NCBI GenBank assembly: GCA_947178105.1
Contig: CAMWXD010000010.1
Location: 1 to 64,000, forward strand
DNA length: 64,000 nucleotides
Source of the DNA: an uncultured Eubacterium sp.
GTDB taxonomy: Bacteria > Bacillota > Clostridia > Lachnospirales > Lachnospiraceae
Direction of reading: 5' to 3'
Shown here piece after piece: positions 46,845-55,589 of the stretch (the stretch's first letter is position 1; each line of letters opens with the position of its first letter). Made by a program: the position numbers and the translations under genes. The notes under the pieces are model-generated. The model was not told the DNA's origin. It was given only the letters and a program-made list of their open reading frames with translations, and did no database searches.

Positions 46845-48820
46845 ATGCACCTCCTCCTTTCAATAACAGAACGTTTTGCAGTTAAATAAGTAATGATATA
46901 ATAAAATACACAAATGCCTGTCATGACAAATGAGACCGCTGCCGCTGTCAGATAAGTGTCCCCGGCCAGTGAGGATATGCCGCTAAGCCTTACGATCTGG
47001 GCACAGATGATTCCTGTTGGGATATTTACGAGTACTGCGCCTGAAAACGGCAGGAAGAAAAAGCAAAAGGTCTGCAAAAACAGCGTGCGGCTGCGCTGTG
47101 CCTCCCCTGCACCGATCTGGAATAAAATCTGGTATCTCCTGCGGTCTTCTGCGATACCGGACAACATTTTCAGTGCAAGCACCGCCATTGCCAGCAGCAA
47201 AAATACCAGTGACGCAAACAAGGCGCCGACAGTCAGGATCGCTGCCACACTGTTTTGCTCATACCTGCCGTATTCCCGCAGAGAAAAATGGCAGAAACCT
47301 GCCTTGTTTTCGACCGCATTTAATTCCTTTTTCAGCGACAGCGCATGGTAGCTTGCAGATCCAAAGTGATATGCCGTATACGTTGTCTCTGCTTCCATGC
47401 CGTTTGCTGCTTCGTCTGGTATAACTGCAAAAAAATAAACATAATGCAGGATGGGACAGTCCTCCATCACACCCTTTGCGCGGTATGTCCTGCCGTTTCG
47501 CGAAAAGACAGCTTTCCGCCATGCATACTGTGAGGCTTGCCGATTGTTTGTAACAATCAGAAATTCTCCGTCAAGCTCTACCGGCTCTTTCCCAAGAAAA
47601 GCCATAATCGCATTAAAATCACTTTCTTTCAGATAGCTGTCCATAAGCCCGTCATATCCTGCCCCTGACCATTTCGAATATGCATACAGGTCCGCCTTGC
47701 CTGAACAGTAAAAAGTATAAGTAAGCTTTTTTGAAACGGCAGTATAAGCCTGGATCACTTGTTCTGCTTCCGCTGCTGGAGCAGTTTTCTGCGCGCCGGT
47801 TCCATAGGCAGCCCTTTGCGCTACATCCTCGCGGTACAAAAGATCAAATGGGTAATTCCTGTATAATAATGCCGTTTCGCTTGCCCGCTGCAAAAAGGAA
47901 GCATTGACTCCGATGACTGCAAACGCCAGTAAAACGGCAAGCAGCCCAATCAGGACAGAATTTGAATTCAGTGTCCCTGAAAGCTGGCGCAGTACAAAGG
48001 TATTGGTACCGCGAAAGCACAGGCTGCGTTTCAGCAGCAGGCTGACGAAGCTCCTTGCCATGCCGATATAGAACAAAGCCACACTGCACGCAAACATTGC
48101 CAGTATTTTTGCAAACTCGGTTCCTGTTGCGTGGTCTAAAAAAACAGATGCGACTTCTTTTTGAAACGCATAGCAGCAGTATAATATAAGCGCAAACGAA
48201 AGCAAACATACAAGCAGCCATAAAAAAGGGGCGCGCACAGGACGCTCTGCCTTTTTTTCCTCGTAAATCAACTGGTAAATACGTACTTTTTTCAGATAAA
48301 ACGAAGATGCGGCGCAGGCAATCAAAAAAATCCCTGCCACAAGCACTACCGTAAATATCAGCCCGTCCATAGAATACCTGGAAAATAAAAAATCCATCTC
48401 CATAAAATGCATAATCACCGCCATAAATCCCTGGTAAATAAACAAGCCAAGGAGTATGCCGCTTCCAAGCGCGATGACGCAGATCAACATCGTTTCTGTA
48501 AGAAAGATCGAAAGCAGGTCCCTTCTTGACATGCCAAGCGTCAGATACGTGCCGAATTCCCGCTTTCTAAGCTTTAACATAAACGAAGTCGCATAGCCTA
48601 ATACAAAGGCTGTGATCAGCGAGATCAAAACGACGGCCGCACCCATCCCATATCTAAAATCATCCGTCGTATCGATATATCTTTTTAGTTCTTTGCCAAA
48701 GATCATATTGTTGATGGCAAACAGCAGCGCCACTGTAAGGGAAACCGTAAAAAAATAAATCAGATAATTTCCAATCTGGCGCCTGACATTCCGAAAGGCA
48801 AGTGTCCGTTTACCTGACAT
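46841..48820 (-). CDS. BceB-type ABC transporter permease
   Basis: This 659-residue protein has about ten membrane helices and the BceB layout: four N-terminal helices, FtsX-type domain, then a large outer domain of about 200 residues (roughly 315-520) before the last helices. The N terminus MSGKRTLAFRNVRRQIGNYL is typical. The ATG at 48820 follows GGGAGG by 8 bases and overlaps the ATPase stop. BceAB transporters free lipid II-cycle intermediates from peptide antibiotics and also act as the sensor for BceS. Its stop overlaps the PheS' start. Confidence 0.92.
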   Translation of the reverse strand: MSGKRTLAFRNVRRQIGNYLIYFFTVSLTVALLFAINNMIFGKELKRYIDTTDDFRYGMGAAVVLISLITAFVLGYATSFMLKLRKREFGTYLTLGMSRRDLLSIFLTETMLICVIALGSGILLGLFIYQGFMAVIMHFMEMDFLFSRYSMDGLIFTVVLVAGIFLIACAASSFYLKKVRIYQLIYEEKKAERPVRAPFLWLLVCLLSFALILYCCYAFQKEVASVFLDHATGTEFAKILAMFACSVALFYIGMARSFVSLLLKRSLCFRGTNTFVLRQLSGTLNSNSVLIGLLAVLLAFAVIGVNASFLQRASETALLYRNYPFDLLYREDVAQRAAYGTGAQKTAPAAEAEQVIQAYTAVSKKLTYTFYCSGKADLYAYSKWSGAGYDGLMDSYLKESDFNAIMAFLGKEPVELDGEFLIVTNNRQASQYAWRKAVFSRNGRTYRAKGVMEDCPILHYVYFFAVIPDEAANGMEAETTYTAYHFGSASYHALSLKKELNAVENKAGFCHFSLREYGRYEQNSVAAILTVGALFASLVFLLLAMAVLALKMLSGIAEDRRRYQILFQIGAGEAQRSRTLFLQTFCFFFLPFSGAVLVNIPTGIICAQIVRLSGISSLAGDTYLTAAAVSFVMTGICVFYYIITYLTAKRSVIERRRCI

Positions 48821-49574
48821 CTTCTTCACCTCCCAGTGCTGCCGTCACAGCCACAATTTCCCGGTACAATTCCCGCCTGTCCCGGCTGCCCCGGCTGACC
48901 TTGCTCCATACCTTTCCGTCTTGCAAAAACAGCACATGCTGTGCGTACGAGCCGACAACCGGGTCATGCGTCACTAACACGATGGTAGAGCCAAGCTCCT
49001 CGTTCATGCTGACAAAGGCCTCCATGAGCGCTTTCGAATTTTTGGAATCAAGCGCCCCAGTCGGTTCGTCCGCCAGTATCAGCGCCGGGCCTGTAATGAT
49101 TGCCCGGGCACATGCGGCACGCTGCCTCTGCCCGCCGGACAGTTCATGCGGAAACCTGGAAAGCTGCTGCGTTAGGCACAGCGTCTTTGCAACCCACGCA
49201 AGCTTTTCTTTCGTTTCACGGATACCGGTTCGCTTTAGGTTCAGCGGCAGCACGATATTTTCGGCAATCGTCAGCGTATCCAGCAAATTGTAATCCTGAA
49301 ATACAAATCCAAGCTGGTCTCTGCGGAATGCTGCAAGCTGCGTTTCCTTCAATTTTGACAGATGCATTCCATTCAAACAGATTTCCCCGGAGCTTACCCG
49401 GTCTATCGTGGCGATAACATTTAACAGAGTAGATTTCCCGGAGCCGGATGCGCCCATCACTGCAAGAAACTCTCCCTTTCCCACCGAAAAAGAAATCCCG
49501 TCCAAGGCTTTCGTAACGACGCTTCCGCGCCCATAATATTTTGTTACGTCCTTTACCTGTAAGATTGATTTCAT
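48810..49574 (-). CDS. BceA-type ABC transporter ATPase
   Basis: These 254 residues match BceA in length. Walker A is GASGSGKST, the Q loop FQDYNLLDTL, the signature LSGGQRQRAACARAI, Walker B ILADEPTGALDS and the switch His VTHDP. The ATG at 49574 follows GGAGG by 8 bases. It powers the BceB permease encoded by the overlapping downstream gene. The palindrome at 49697-49712, 123 bases upstream, is the probable BceR site controlling it. Confidence 0.94.
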   Translation of the reverse strand: MKSILQVKDVTKYYGRGSVVTKALDGISFSVGKGEFLAVMGASGSGKSTLLNVIATIDRVSSGEICLNGMHLSKLKETQLAAFRRDQLGFVFQDYNLLDTLTIAENIVLPLNLKRTGIRETKEKLAWVAKTLCLTQQLSRFPHELSGGQRQRAACARAIITGPALILADEPTGALDSKNSKALMEAFVSMNEELGSTIVLVTHDPVVGSYAQHVLFLQDGKVWSKVSRGSRDRRELYREIVAVTAALGGEEDVR

Positions 49575-49696
49575 AAAAGATACCTCCGTTTTGTTCTTGC
49601 ATCCGGCACGATCCGGTATGCAGGACATGCCGGATGCTGTACCTGTATTTTAACAGAAAACATGGATATTCTTTCTAACGCAACGACAAGGTTTTT

Positions 49697-49712
49697 CTTA
49701 CAGTTTTGTAAG
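49697..49712. promoter_or_regulatory. BceR-type operator palindrome
   Basis: CTTACA-GTTT-TGTAAG is a perfect inverted repeat and fits the reported TNACA-N4-TGTAA consensus for BceR-like regulators. It lies between the bceS stop (49729) and the bceA start (49574), the usual place. An imperfect second repeat GGAACT-N7-AGTTCT (49712-49730) adjoins it. Confidence 0.78.
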
Positions 49713-49728
49713 GAACTTGTTTTCAGTT

Positions 49729-50688
49729 CTAAAACGACAGCGTAACCCGTGTAAACCGATCCTTTTCGGATTCGATCTGAAACTGGATACCCAGCCGGCA
49801 GCACAATTCCGATACGATATACAAGCCCATCCCGGTACTTCTTCCACGCCTTCTTCCGTTGCTTCCGGTAAAGCCGCGCTCTGTCACCCTTGGCAAATCA
49901 TAATCTGCAATCCCGATCCCGTTATCTTCGACTGTAATTTTCCTGTCCTTTGCCAGAATGTTGATACGACAGCCCGGGCAATAGTTTGCGCTGTTTATCA
50001 AAAGCTGCTTTAAGATAAAGCAAAGCGATTTGGCATCTGTATAAATGGCAAAATCTCCCTGCACGTCAACACATACTTTGGAAGCGATCAGTATTTCCGC
50101 CTGGCTTTTCACTGCTTCCTCGATCACAGCGGCTGCATGTACCTGCCGGATCTGTGTATCCTTTTCCGCTGTACGCAGGCGTGCATAATATAAAATACTT
50201 TCTGTCAGGTTGTCTGCCCGCTTCAGTTCACGCTTTAGCTTGCGCACATCCCCGTTGTTGGATAAGATCAGGGAACATGCCGTCAAAGGCGTCTTTATTT
50301 CATGGATCCAGCTCTCCACATAATCACAGTAATCCTCTTTGTCCCGCTTTGCTGCTTCCACCGCGCCGATTGCTGAGCTGGAAACGGCACGCATTGCCTC
50401 ATAATACTTTTTTTCCACCGCGTTCGCAGGCTTTGGGAGGATTTCGCCAAGCAGGTACTTTTGCGGCAGCTCTTCGATCAGGCGATTTAACTGGCGAAGC
50501 CTTTGCCTCTCCAGAAAAAAACTGGCGAAAAGCCAGCTCACAGTAACCGATGTAAAAAAAAGCTCTGTCAAAGCCATAAGCGCCGTTCCGCCGCCCACAA
50601 ATAAAAGGCAGGCGCCAGACAGCAGCGCGCCGAGCAGGAGGAAGCACAGCGTTACAGCTTTTGCCGAAAGAAAATCCCGCAGCGTCAT
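49729..50688 (-). CDS. BceS-type intramembrane-sensing histidine kinase
   Basis: This 319-residue kinase has two close N-terminal helices (about 12-50) with almost no outer loop, as expected of kinases that sense through a BceAB transporter. The phospho-His is in ESWIHEIKTPLTA near residue 130. The ATP-binding domain has the N box LKQLLINSANY and G box DNGIGIADYDLPRVTERGF with STGMGLYIV. The start overlaps the regulator stop by 4 bases (ATGA-type). Confidence 0.93.
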   Translation of the reverse strand: MTLRDFLSAKAVTLCFLLLGALLSGACLLFVGGGTALMALTELFFTSVTVSWLFASFFLERQRLRQLNRLIEELPQKYLLGEILPKPANAVEKKYYEAMRAVSSSAIGAVEAAKRDKEDYCDYVESWIHEIKTPLTACSLILSNNGDVRKLKRELKRADNLTESILYYARLRTAEKDTQIRQVHAAAVIEEAVKSQAEILIASKVCVDVQGDFAIYTDAKSLCFILKQLLINSANYCPGCRINILAKDRKITVEDNGIGIADYDLPRVTERGFTGSNGRRRGRSTGMGLYIVSELCCRLGIQFQIESEKDRFTRVTLSF

Positions 50689-51296
50689 AAGCGGTACCCC
50701 ACGCCGCGTACCGTATGGATAAAATCGTCCGCCCCCATTGCCTTTAGCTTTTCCCGCAGGCGCCTGATATTTACATACAGCGTATTTTCATCAATATACA
50801 GGCTGTTGCTCCAGAGGTCTTCGATCAGATCCTCCCGTGTGCACAGCTCTTTTTGCATCAGGCAGGCAAGGATTCTGGTTTCATTTTTGGTCAGCTCCTT
50901 TACCATATCGTGATATTGTACAAAAAGCCCGGCAAGATTCAGCGTCAGGCCACGCACCGTAAGAATGGGGCTGTTTTTGCGCCGAAGAAGCCTTGCAATG
51001 CGTGCAAGCAGTACGGAGGAATGGTAAGGCTTTCGGATATAATCATCCGCTCCTACGCTAAAGCCAAGCAGCTCCGCCTCAGCGGATTCCCTCGCTGTCA
51101 GAAAAATTACCGGCACATTCGAATGCTGCCGCAGCCTGCGGCAAATTTCATATCCGCTTTCCTTTGGCAGGCTGATATCAAGCAGCGCAAGGTCGCAGGG
51201 CGGCTCTTTCACAGGCTGGTAACCGTTGGCATATAAAAGTGTGGCAAGCTCCTCACGAATGGCATCGTCGTCCTCAATGACTAAGATTTTTTCCAT
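50685..51296 (-). CDS. BceR-type response regulator with shortened receiver
   Basis: At 203 residues it is shorter than typical BceR (about 230). The receiver keeps IEDDDAIREE, phospho-Asp39 in LALLDISLP, FLTARE and RKPY. About 14 residues are missing between GYQPV and CDLALLD, where beta-2 and helix 2 should be; the phospho-Asp is normally near 53. The OmpR-type winged helix (ELTKNETRIL ... YVNIRRLREKL ... TVRGVGYRL) is complete. AAGGAGGG lies 9 bases upstream. It should bind the palindrome at 49697-49712. Confidence 0.9.
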   Translation of the reverse strand: MEKILVIEDDDAIREELATLLYANGYQPVKEPPCDLALLDISLPKESGYEICRRLRQHSNVPVIFLTARESAEAELLGFSVGADDYIRKPYHSSVLLARIARLLRRKNSPILTVRGLTLNLAGLFVQYHDMVKELTKNETRILACLMQKELCTREDLIEDLWSNSLYIDENTLYVNIRRLREKLKAMGADDFIHTVRGVGYRL

Positions 51297-51397
51297 TTTT
51301 CTGAGCCCTCCTTTTTAGGATATTATCATCTTTCCCTTGACTTTTTCACAACATAGAACTATACTATAAAAAAGAAATGGGTTTTTACCATACAGTC

Positions 51398-51925
51398 TTA
51401 TGACTCAAGTGGGCTACTCGTTTCTTTTTTTATTCCAAGAAAATCATATAAGTACTTTTTTCCGTCGTCTGCATGACGAACAAGCATATTGGCAAAGTAA
51501 ATATTATACCGTTCGATCTTATTGCACTTGTCATTATATACTGGTAATGCAAATCTTACATCATACCGGTACCATCCATATTTTGCGTCCTTTTGATGAC
51601 GTTTTTTCCTGTTTTCAGAATATTGTTCATTTTTTGCAATCTGAACAAGTTCAGCTATTCCTTGTGATGCATTGGCTTTTGCCTTTGCAACTGGGCCTTT
51701 TAATTTGATCCTATTTTCTGAGTTTGCATATTCATCTGGAAAATCACTGGATATAAATATCTTATCCAATGTTTCTGCAATCTCATAAAAATTTCCTACA
51801 TATTGTTTCAAATATTGCTCAATTTCTTTCCACTCTTCTCTATGCTTCCCTTTAAATCTGATATCCTTAATTAATACAAGTTGCTTTTCGTCCAAATCTG
51901 TAATGATGTTTACATTCCTGTCCAT
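51398..51925 (-). CDS. AT-rich hypothetical protein, possible phage-type nuclease domain
   Basis: This 175-residue protein has visibly lower GC and different codon use from its neighbours. The C-terminal third (YDVRFALPVYND ... ERYNIYFANMLVRHADDGKKYLYDFLGIKKE, read as separate segments) has the pattern of the PBECR/Barnase-EndoU-RelE-like nuclease domains found at the ends of phage polyvalent proteins. The N-terminal half is helical and charged. It is not followed by an obvious partner. The call is tentative; it could also be an unrelated islet gene. It looks laterally acquired. Confidence 0.6.
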   Translation of the reverse strand: MDRNVNIITDLDEKQLVLIKDIRFKGKHREEWKEIEQYLKQYVGNFYEIAETLDKIFISSDFPDEYANSENRIKLKGPVAKAKANASQGIAELVQIAKNEQYSENRKKRHQKDAKYGWYRYDVRFALPVYNDKCNKIERYNIYFANMLVRHADDGKKYLYDFLGIKKETSSPLES

Positions 51926-51952
51926 TTTTGCCTCCAGGATCCAAACTTTATA

Positions 51953-52327
51953 TCATACGTGAGAAGGTTCATCCAGTTCATCCACCATCTGCCTTAACCG
52001 TTCAATCTGCCCGGCGGACAGCTTCTTACGGCAAAGCAGGGAGGCAAACAGCTTGTCCACAGAGCCGTCGAAAATCTTGTCAATCAGTGCGTTGGTTTCC
52101 GCTTCCTGCACTTCTTCGATCGGGATGAGTGCATGGCACAGAAAATGCGGCTCTATGCGTTCAATGGCTCCTTTTTTGATGCACCGTTTAATCAGTGTGT
52201 AGGTTGTGTTCATATTCCATCCGGTTTCTTCTTTTAACACGTCTGATATATGCTTAGCCGTCGTATCGCCTTCCCGCCAGAGCACGCCCATTACCTTTAG
52301 TTCCGAATCAAATAGTTTTACGCTCAT
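51953..52327 (-). CDS. Lone BlaI/MecI-family repressor
   Basis: This 124-residue winged-helix protein begins MSVKLFDSELKVMGVLW and shows WNMNTTYTLIKRCIKKGAIERIEP as its recognition region. The ATG at 52327 follows GGGGGAAT by 1-2 bases after a shorter gap than usual. A Cys-containing segment (HFLCHALIP) follows. No M56 peptidase partner lies beside it, unlike the pair at 34919-37254. Target unknown; adjacent candidates are its own gene and the bce array. Confidence 0.88.
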   Translation of the reverse strand: MSVKLFDSELKVMGVLWREGDTTAKHISDVLKEETGWNMNTTYTLIKRCIKKGAIERIEPHFLCHALIPIEEVQEAETNALIDKIFDGSVDKLFASLLCRKKLSAGQIERLRQMVDELDEPSHV

Positions 52328-52452
52328 AATTCCCCCATTTATCCACAAGACCACAGTAGTTTATGTTTGGATCTATCATACTTCTTTCTCCATAAAATGT
52401 CAATCCTGTGAAAACGGGATTTTTTGGCATGATTTAGGTACTTAACCATTTC

Positions 52453-53328
52453 TTACCTGTCTGCCCCACGCTTTTTGCGCCTATGCATCCCTTCCCAGCG
52501 GCACTCGATTTCCTTATAGTAAAATGCGTTCATCTCCGCGCACAGCAGCAGGATATACATGCAGAAATAAATCCAGAACATCGTCAGTACGATCGTCGTC
52601 AGCGAGCCATACATCGAAAACCCGTTAAAGTAGCCTACATAAATGGATACGCCCACAGAAAACAGATACCATACGACGGTACATAATACAGCGCCGGGAA
52701 GCTGATTGTGAAAATTGATTTTATGCCCGGTGACTGCCTTGCGGTCTGGCAGGGAATAAAACGCCATCATAACAATCAAAATCATAACCGGCGTAATAAT
52801 CAGTATCCGAAAATCCAATATTCTGGATACAATGCCCCCGATCACTGGAAGGTAGTAAATTAAAAGTTCTTCCAGTGACCGCCCGAAAATAATCAGTACC
52901 AGAAATAACACAATGGCAACAAGGAAGCTGAAAGTATAAATGACCGCCTTAATCCTTAAGATCAGCCAGCTCCGTTTTTCCTTTACCCCATTTACCTCAT
53001 CCAGCCCGTCGGACAGGTAATGCAGGCCTTTGGAAGCCGACCAGATCGCAACCACTGCTGTCGTAGATAAAATACCAGCAGACTCAGAAAATACCTCATC
53101 CAAAATCGTAATAATAATCGGCTCCAGATAATCCGGCAGGTACTGGTGCACCCATTGCAGCAGCATCGCTTCTGAGATGGGCGTATACTGGATCAGCGTA
53201 ATAAAAAACATGATCAGCGGCACTAAGGACATCATAATAAAAAAAGCAGTCTGCGCCGCATACGCCCCGATATTATCCTCTTTGCACTTATCCAGCAGCC
53301 GCAGGCTGTCTAAAAATACCCGTTTCAT
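52453..53328 (-). CDS. YihY/BrkB-family membrane protein
   Basis: This 291-residue integral membrane protein has about six helices. The family core is present (DNIGAYAAQTAFFIMMSLVP near the N terminus, IVLTMFWIYFCMYILLLCAEMNAF near the C terminus). The family was once called ribonuclease BN in error; the true function is unknown, possibly transport. The C terminus is basic (RRKKRGADR). It lies 30 bases after the SpoIID gene and is probably cotranscribed. Confidence 0.9.
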   Translation of the reverse strand: MKRVFLDSLRLLDKCKEDNIGAYAAQTAFFIMMSLVPLIMFFITLIQYTPISEAMLLQWVHQYLPDYLEPIIITILDEVFSESAGILSTTAVVAIWSASKGLHYLSDGLDEVNGVKEKRSWLILRIKAVIYTFSFLVAIVLFLVLIIFGRSLEELLIYYLPVIGGIVSRILDFRILIITPVMILIVMMAFYSLPDRKAVTGHKINFHNQLPGAVLCTVVWYLFSVGVSIYVGYFNGFSMYGSLTTIVLTMFWIYFCMYILLLCAEMNAFYYKEIECRWEGMHRRKKRGADR

Positions 53329-53357
53329 AACTGTTTCCTTCCCAAACTATAGATTTG

Positions 53358-55484
53358 TCAACGGACTTTTTGGATGTTTGCCCCGTCGTAATAAAAAGAC
53401 AGTATTTCCTTATAATTCCAGCCAGCCTGCGCCATGCCTGCCGCTCCGTACTGGCTCATGCCCATTCCATGCCCGTTTCCGCCGCCGGTTAATACATACC
53501 GTTTGCTTTTTTTATCCAAAGATATCGTAAAATAAGCGCTTGGCAAAAACCGGGAAGCTGTATCGGTTGTTCCGTCTGCATAGGTGATCTGTTCCATTGC
53601 TATGCCGATCACCGAACGTATATTATATTCCGATCTGATTTCCACTTTACCAAACTCGAACTGAATGGTCAATACTAAAATTGCCCCGCTCTTCCCCCTT
53701 TTTGCACAATACATCTTCTCCACGCCGCCAAAACCTTTTAAGGAAGATACTTTTTGTGCTTTTTTCCCTGTTGTACGGTAATAAGTAATCAGTGCGGGAT
53801 TGATTTCATGGCGCTGTTTGATCTTTTCCTTTAACTCTTTCAGGCAGGAGCTCAATTCTGCCCTCGCCTTCCAGCGGAAGTACCGGCTTGTGCTGTCAAA
53901 AGCGTCTACATCTGTATTGCTGATATATTGTTTAAAGTCCGATTCATCAGAAAGATCCAGTTTTTGCCCGTCTTTTGCCGATGGGTTTAACGATTTGATC
54001 TTTAAATAAGGGTAAGTGTCTTCATCCTGGTTCCAGATCTCCATATTTGCCGTATGCCCGGCAGACGAGGAAAAGTAATAGGCATTCACGATCTCATCCT
54101 TTACATACATCGCTTCCCCGGCTGTCGCTTCCACTGCCTGCACATCTGCATCTACAACTTCAGATTTATTATATACCTGATAATTCGTGCTGTCGTCGAT
54201 CTGTGCATGATAGCTGCTGTAATCGCCCGCTGCCATCTGCCTGTATACATAGCTCCTGGCGCAGACTGCCTGTGCCTTTAACGCTTCCTCCCCAAACGAT
54301 GCAGGCATTTCGCTTGCCACAACAGAGTACAGGTATTTTTCGATTTTTACTTTGTTTACGACATAGTAGCCTTTGGCATCTCTGTAAACCGTAAAGCTTC
54401 CATAATAACCATTTGAGGTATGGCTGCCGTCTCGATCGGTAAAATATAACCTGCCGTTTTCCTCAGACGGCTCAATCACAGCAAATTTACCTTTCTTAAG
54501 CTTCAATGCTTTGATGGATTGAACCTCTGATGGTTTTTTCGCCGTCTGTTTCTGGCTTTTTTTCACTACCCACTTACTGTCACATGAAAGGTAGATCTGG
54601 TCGTAATAAAGATCTCCTTTATTTAAAAGCAGTACCTTGACAGTGTCCGAAAGCTTTTTTGATGCCGTTGTTTCCTGCTTTTCGCCAGAGCTTTCCTCTT
54701 CTTTGATATTTTTGATCTTGGTAATCGCGCCGCCTTTGATACACAGTGTACAGGATACGCTGCCTGCGGCTTTTTGCAGTTTTTCCATGCCCTCTTTATC
54801 TATGCATGGAATTTTATACTCTATTTTTTCATATGTGAAGGAAACCTTGCCGCCTTTAGCAGTATGCGCCTGCGCCTGCCGGAGCGCTACTGTCTTTTCC
54901 GACTCCGCCTTGATGCCAAGAATGGTATCGTCTAGCAGGTAAACGCCATATGTATGAAAGCTTGAAAATCCGAACGAAGCAAGATTCCCTTTCAGTATAC
55001 CGTCCGGTGTCTGGCACGAAGTCCCGTCCCAGGACAGCACCAGTATCGTTTCCTTGCGTACAACGCCAGCCAGGTCAAGATAATCCAGGATCTGCTCATA
55101 ACAATCCATGACGGCATCCCGTTTTAACTGGCCGTTTCCGCCTGCAACCGAAATCGTGCCTGCCAGTCCGATATTTTGAATCAGGTCTTTGAGCTGTCCT
55201 TGTGTCACATAAGATTCTGCACGTTTTTCCCATTCTTTTGGCATTGCATCCCCCTGCAAAAACGACATGCACGATGCAAGCTCTTCGTTTGTCACATAAG
55301 AAAGCACTGCTTCCTCTTTTTTATGATAAAAGGCAAAAAAGAAAAGCCCCGCCAGCACAAGCAGCCCTGCGACCCCGGCAACAAGCAGCCCTGTCCCTGC
55401 ATTTGCCGGCTGCTTGAACGGACGTTTTCCCTGCTTATGCCCTTTTTTATGTCCATATTTTTTTAGTTTCTCTGCTCTGTCCAT
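53358..55484 (-). CDS. SpoIID/LytB-domain membrane protein
   Basis: The ATG at 55484 follows GGAG by 7 bases and gives 708 residues. A Lys-rich N terminus (about 1-25) precedes one membrane helix (about 31-54). The outer region holds an unassigned segment of about 270 residues, then the SpoIID domain (about 395-708, with YLYSVVASEMPASFGEEALKAQAVCARSYV in the family pattern and GHGMGMSQYGAAGMAQAG near the end). SpoIID is a lytic transglycosylase acting on peptidoglycan denuded of stem peptides during engulfment. The long extra region differs from canonical SpoIID, so a vegetative LytB-type role is also possible. Confidence 0.88.
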   Translation of the reverse strand: MDRAEKLKKYGHKKGHKQGKRPFKQPANAGTGLLVAGVAGLLVLAGLFFFAFYHKKEEAVLSYVTNEELASCMSFLQGDAMPKEWEKRAESYVTQGQLKDLIQNIGLAGTISVAGGNGQLKRDAVMDCYEQILDYLDLAGVVRKETILVLSWDGTSCQTPDGILKGNLASFGFSSFHTYGVYLLDDTILGIKAESEKTVALRQAQAHTAKGGKVSFTYEKIEYKIPCIDKEGMEKLQKAAGSVSCTLCIKGGAITKIKNIKEEESSGEKQETTASKKLSDTVKVLLLNKGDLYYDQIYLSCDSKWVVKKSQKQTAKKPSEVQSIKALKLKKGKFAVIEPSEENGRLYFTDRDGSHTSNGYYGSFTVYRDAKGYYVVNKVKIEKYLYSVVASEMPASFGEEALKAQAVCARSYVYRQMAAGDYSSYHAQIDDSTNYQVYNKSEVVDADVQAVEATAGEAMYVKDEIVNAYYFSSSAGHTANMEIWNQDEDTYPYLKIKSLNPSAKDGQKLDLSDESDFKQYISNTDVDAFDSTSRYFRWKARAELSSCLKELKEKIKQRHEINPALITYYRTTGKKAQKVSSLKGFGGVEKMYCAKRGKSGAILVLTIQFEFGKVEIRSEYNIRSVIGIAMEQITYADGTTDTASRFLPSAYFTISLDKKSKRYVLTGGGNGHGMGMSQYGAAGMAQAGWNYKEILSFYYDGANIQKVR

Positions 55485-55562
55485 CCTACTGCTCCGAAAA
55501 ATCTTTTCCACATATAAACTAATGTATACGCCTGCTTCCTGCTTTATACCTGCAAATGATAA

Positions 55563-55588
55563 AAGAAGCTGCAACGATGCAGCTTCTT
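55563..55588 (-). terminator. Strong terminator with no clear upstream gene
   Basis: AAGAAGCTGCA, loop ACGA, TGCAGCTTCTT, followed on the minus strand by TTTTAT. It would end a leftward transcript coming from the gene-poor stretch 55590-56725. Confidence 0.75.
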
Positions 55589-55589
55589 C

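Noticed and set aside
45881-46900. T-box leader upstream of the PheRS-like genes
   Set aside because: PheS' starts inside the bceB stop codon and there is no leader to hold a T-box.
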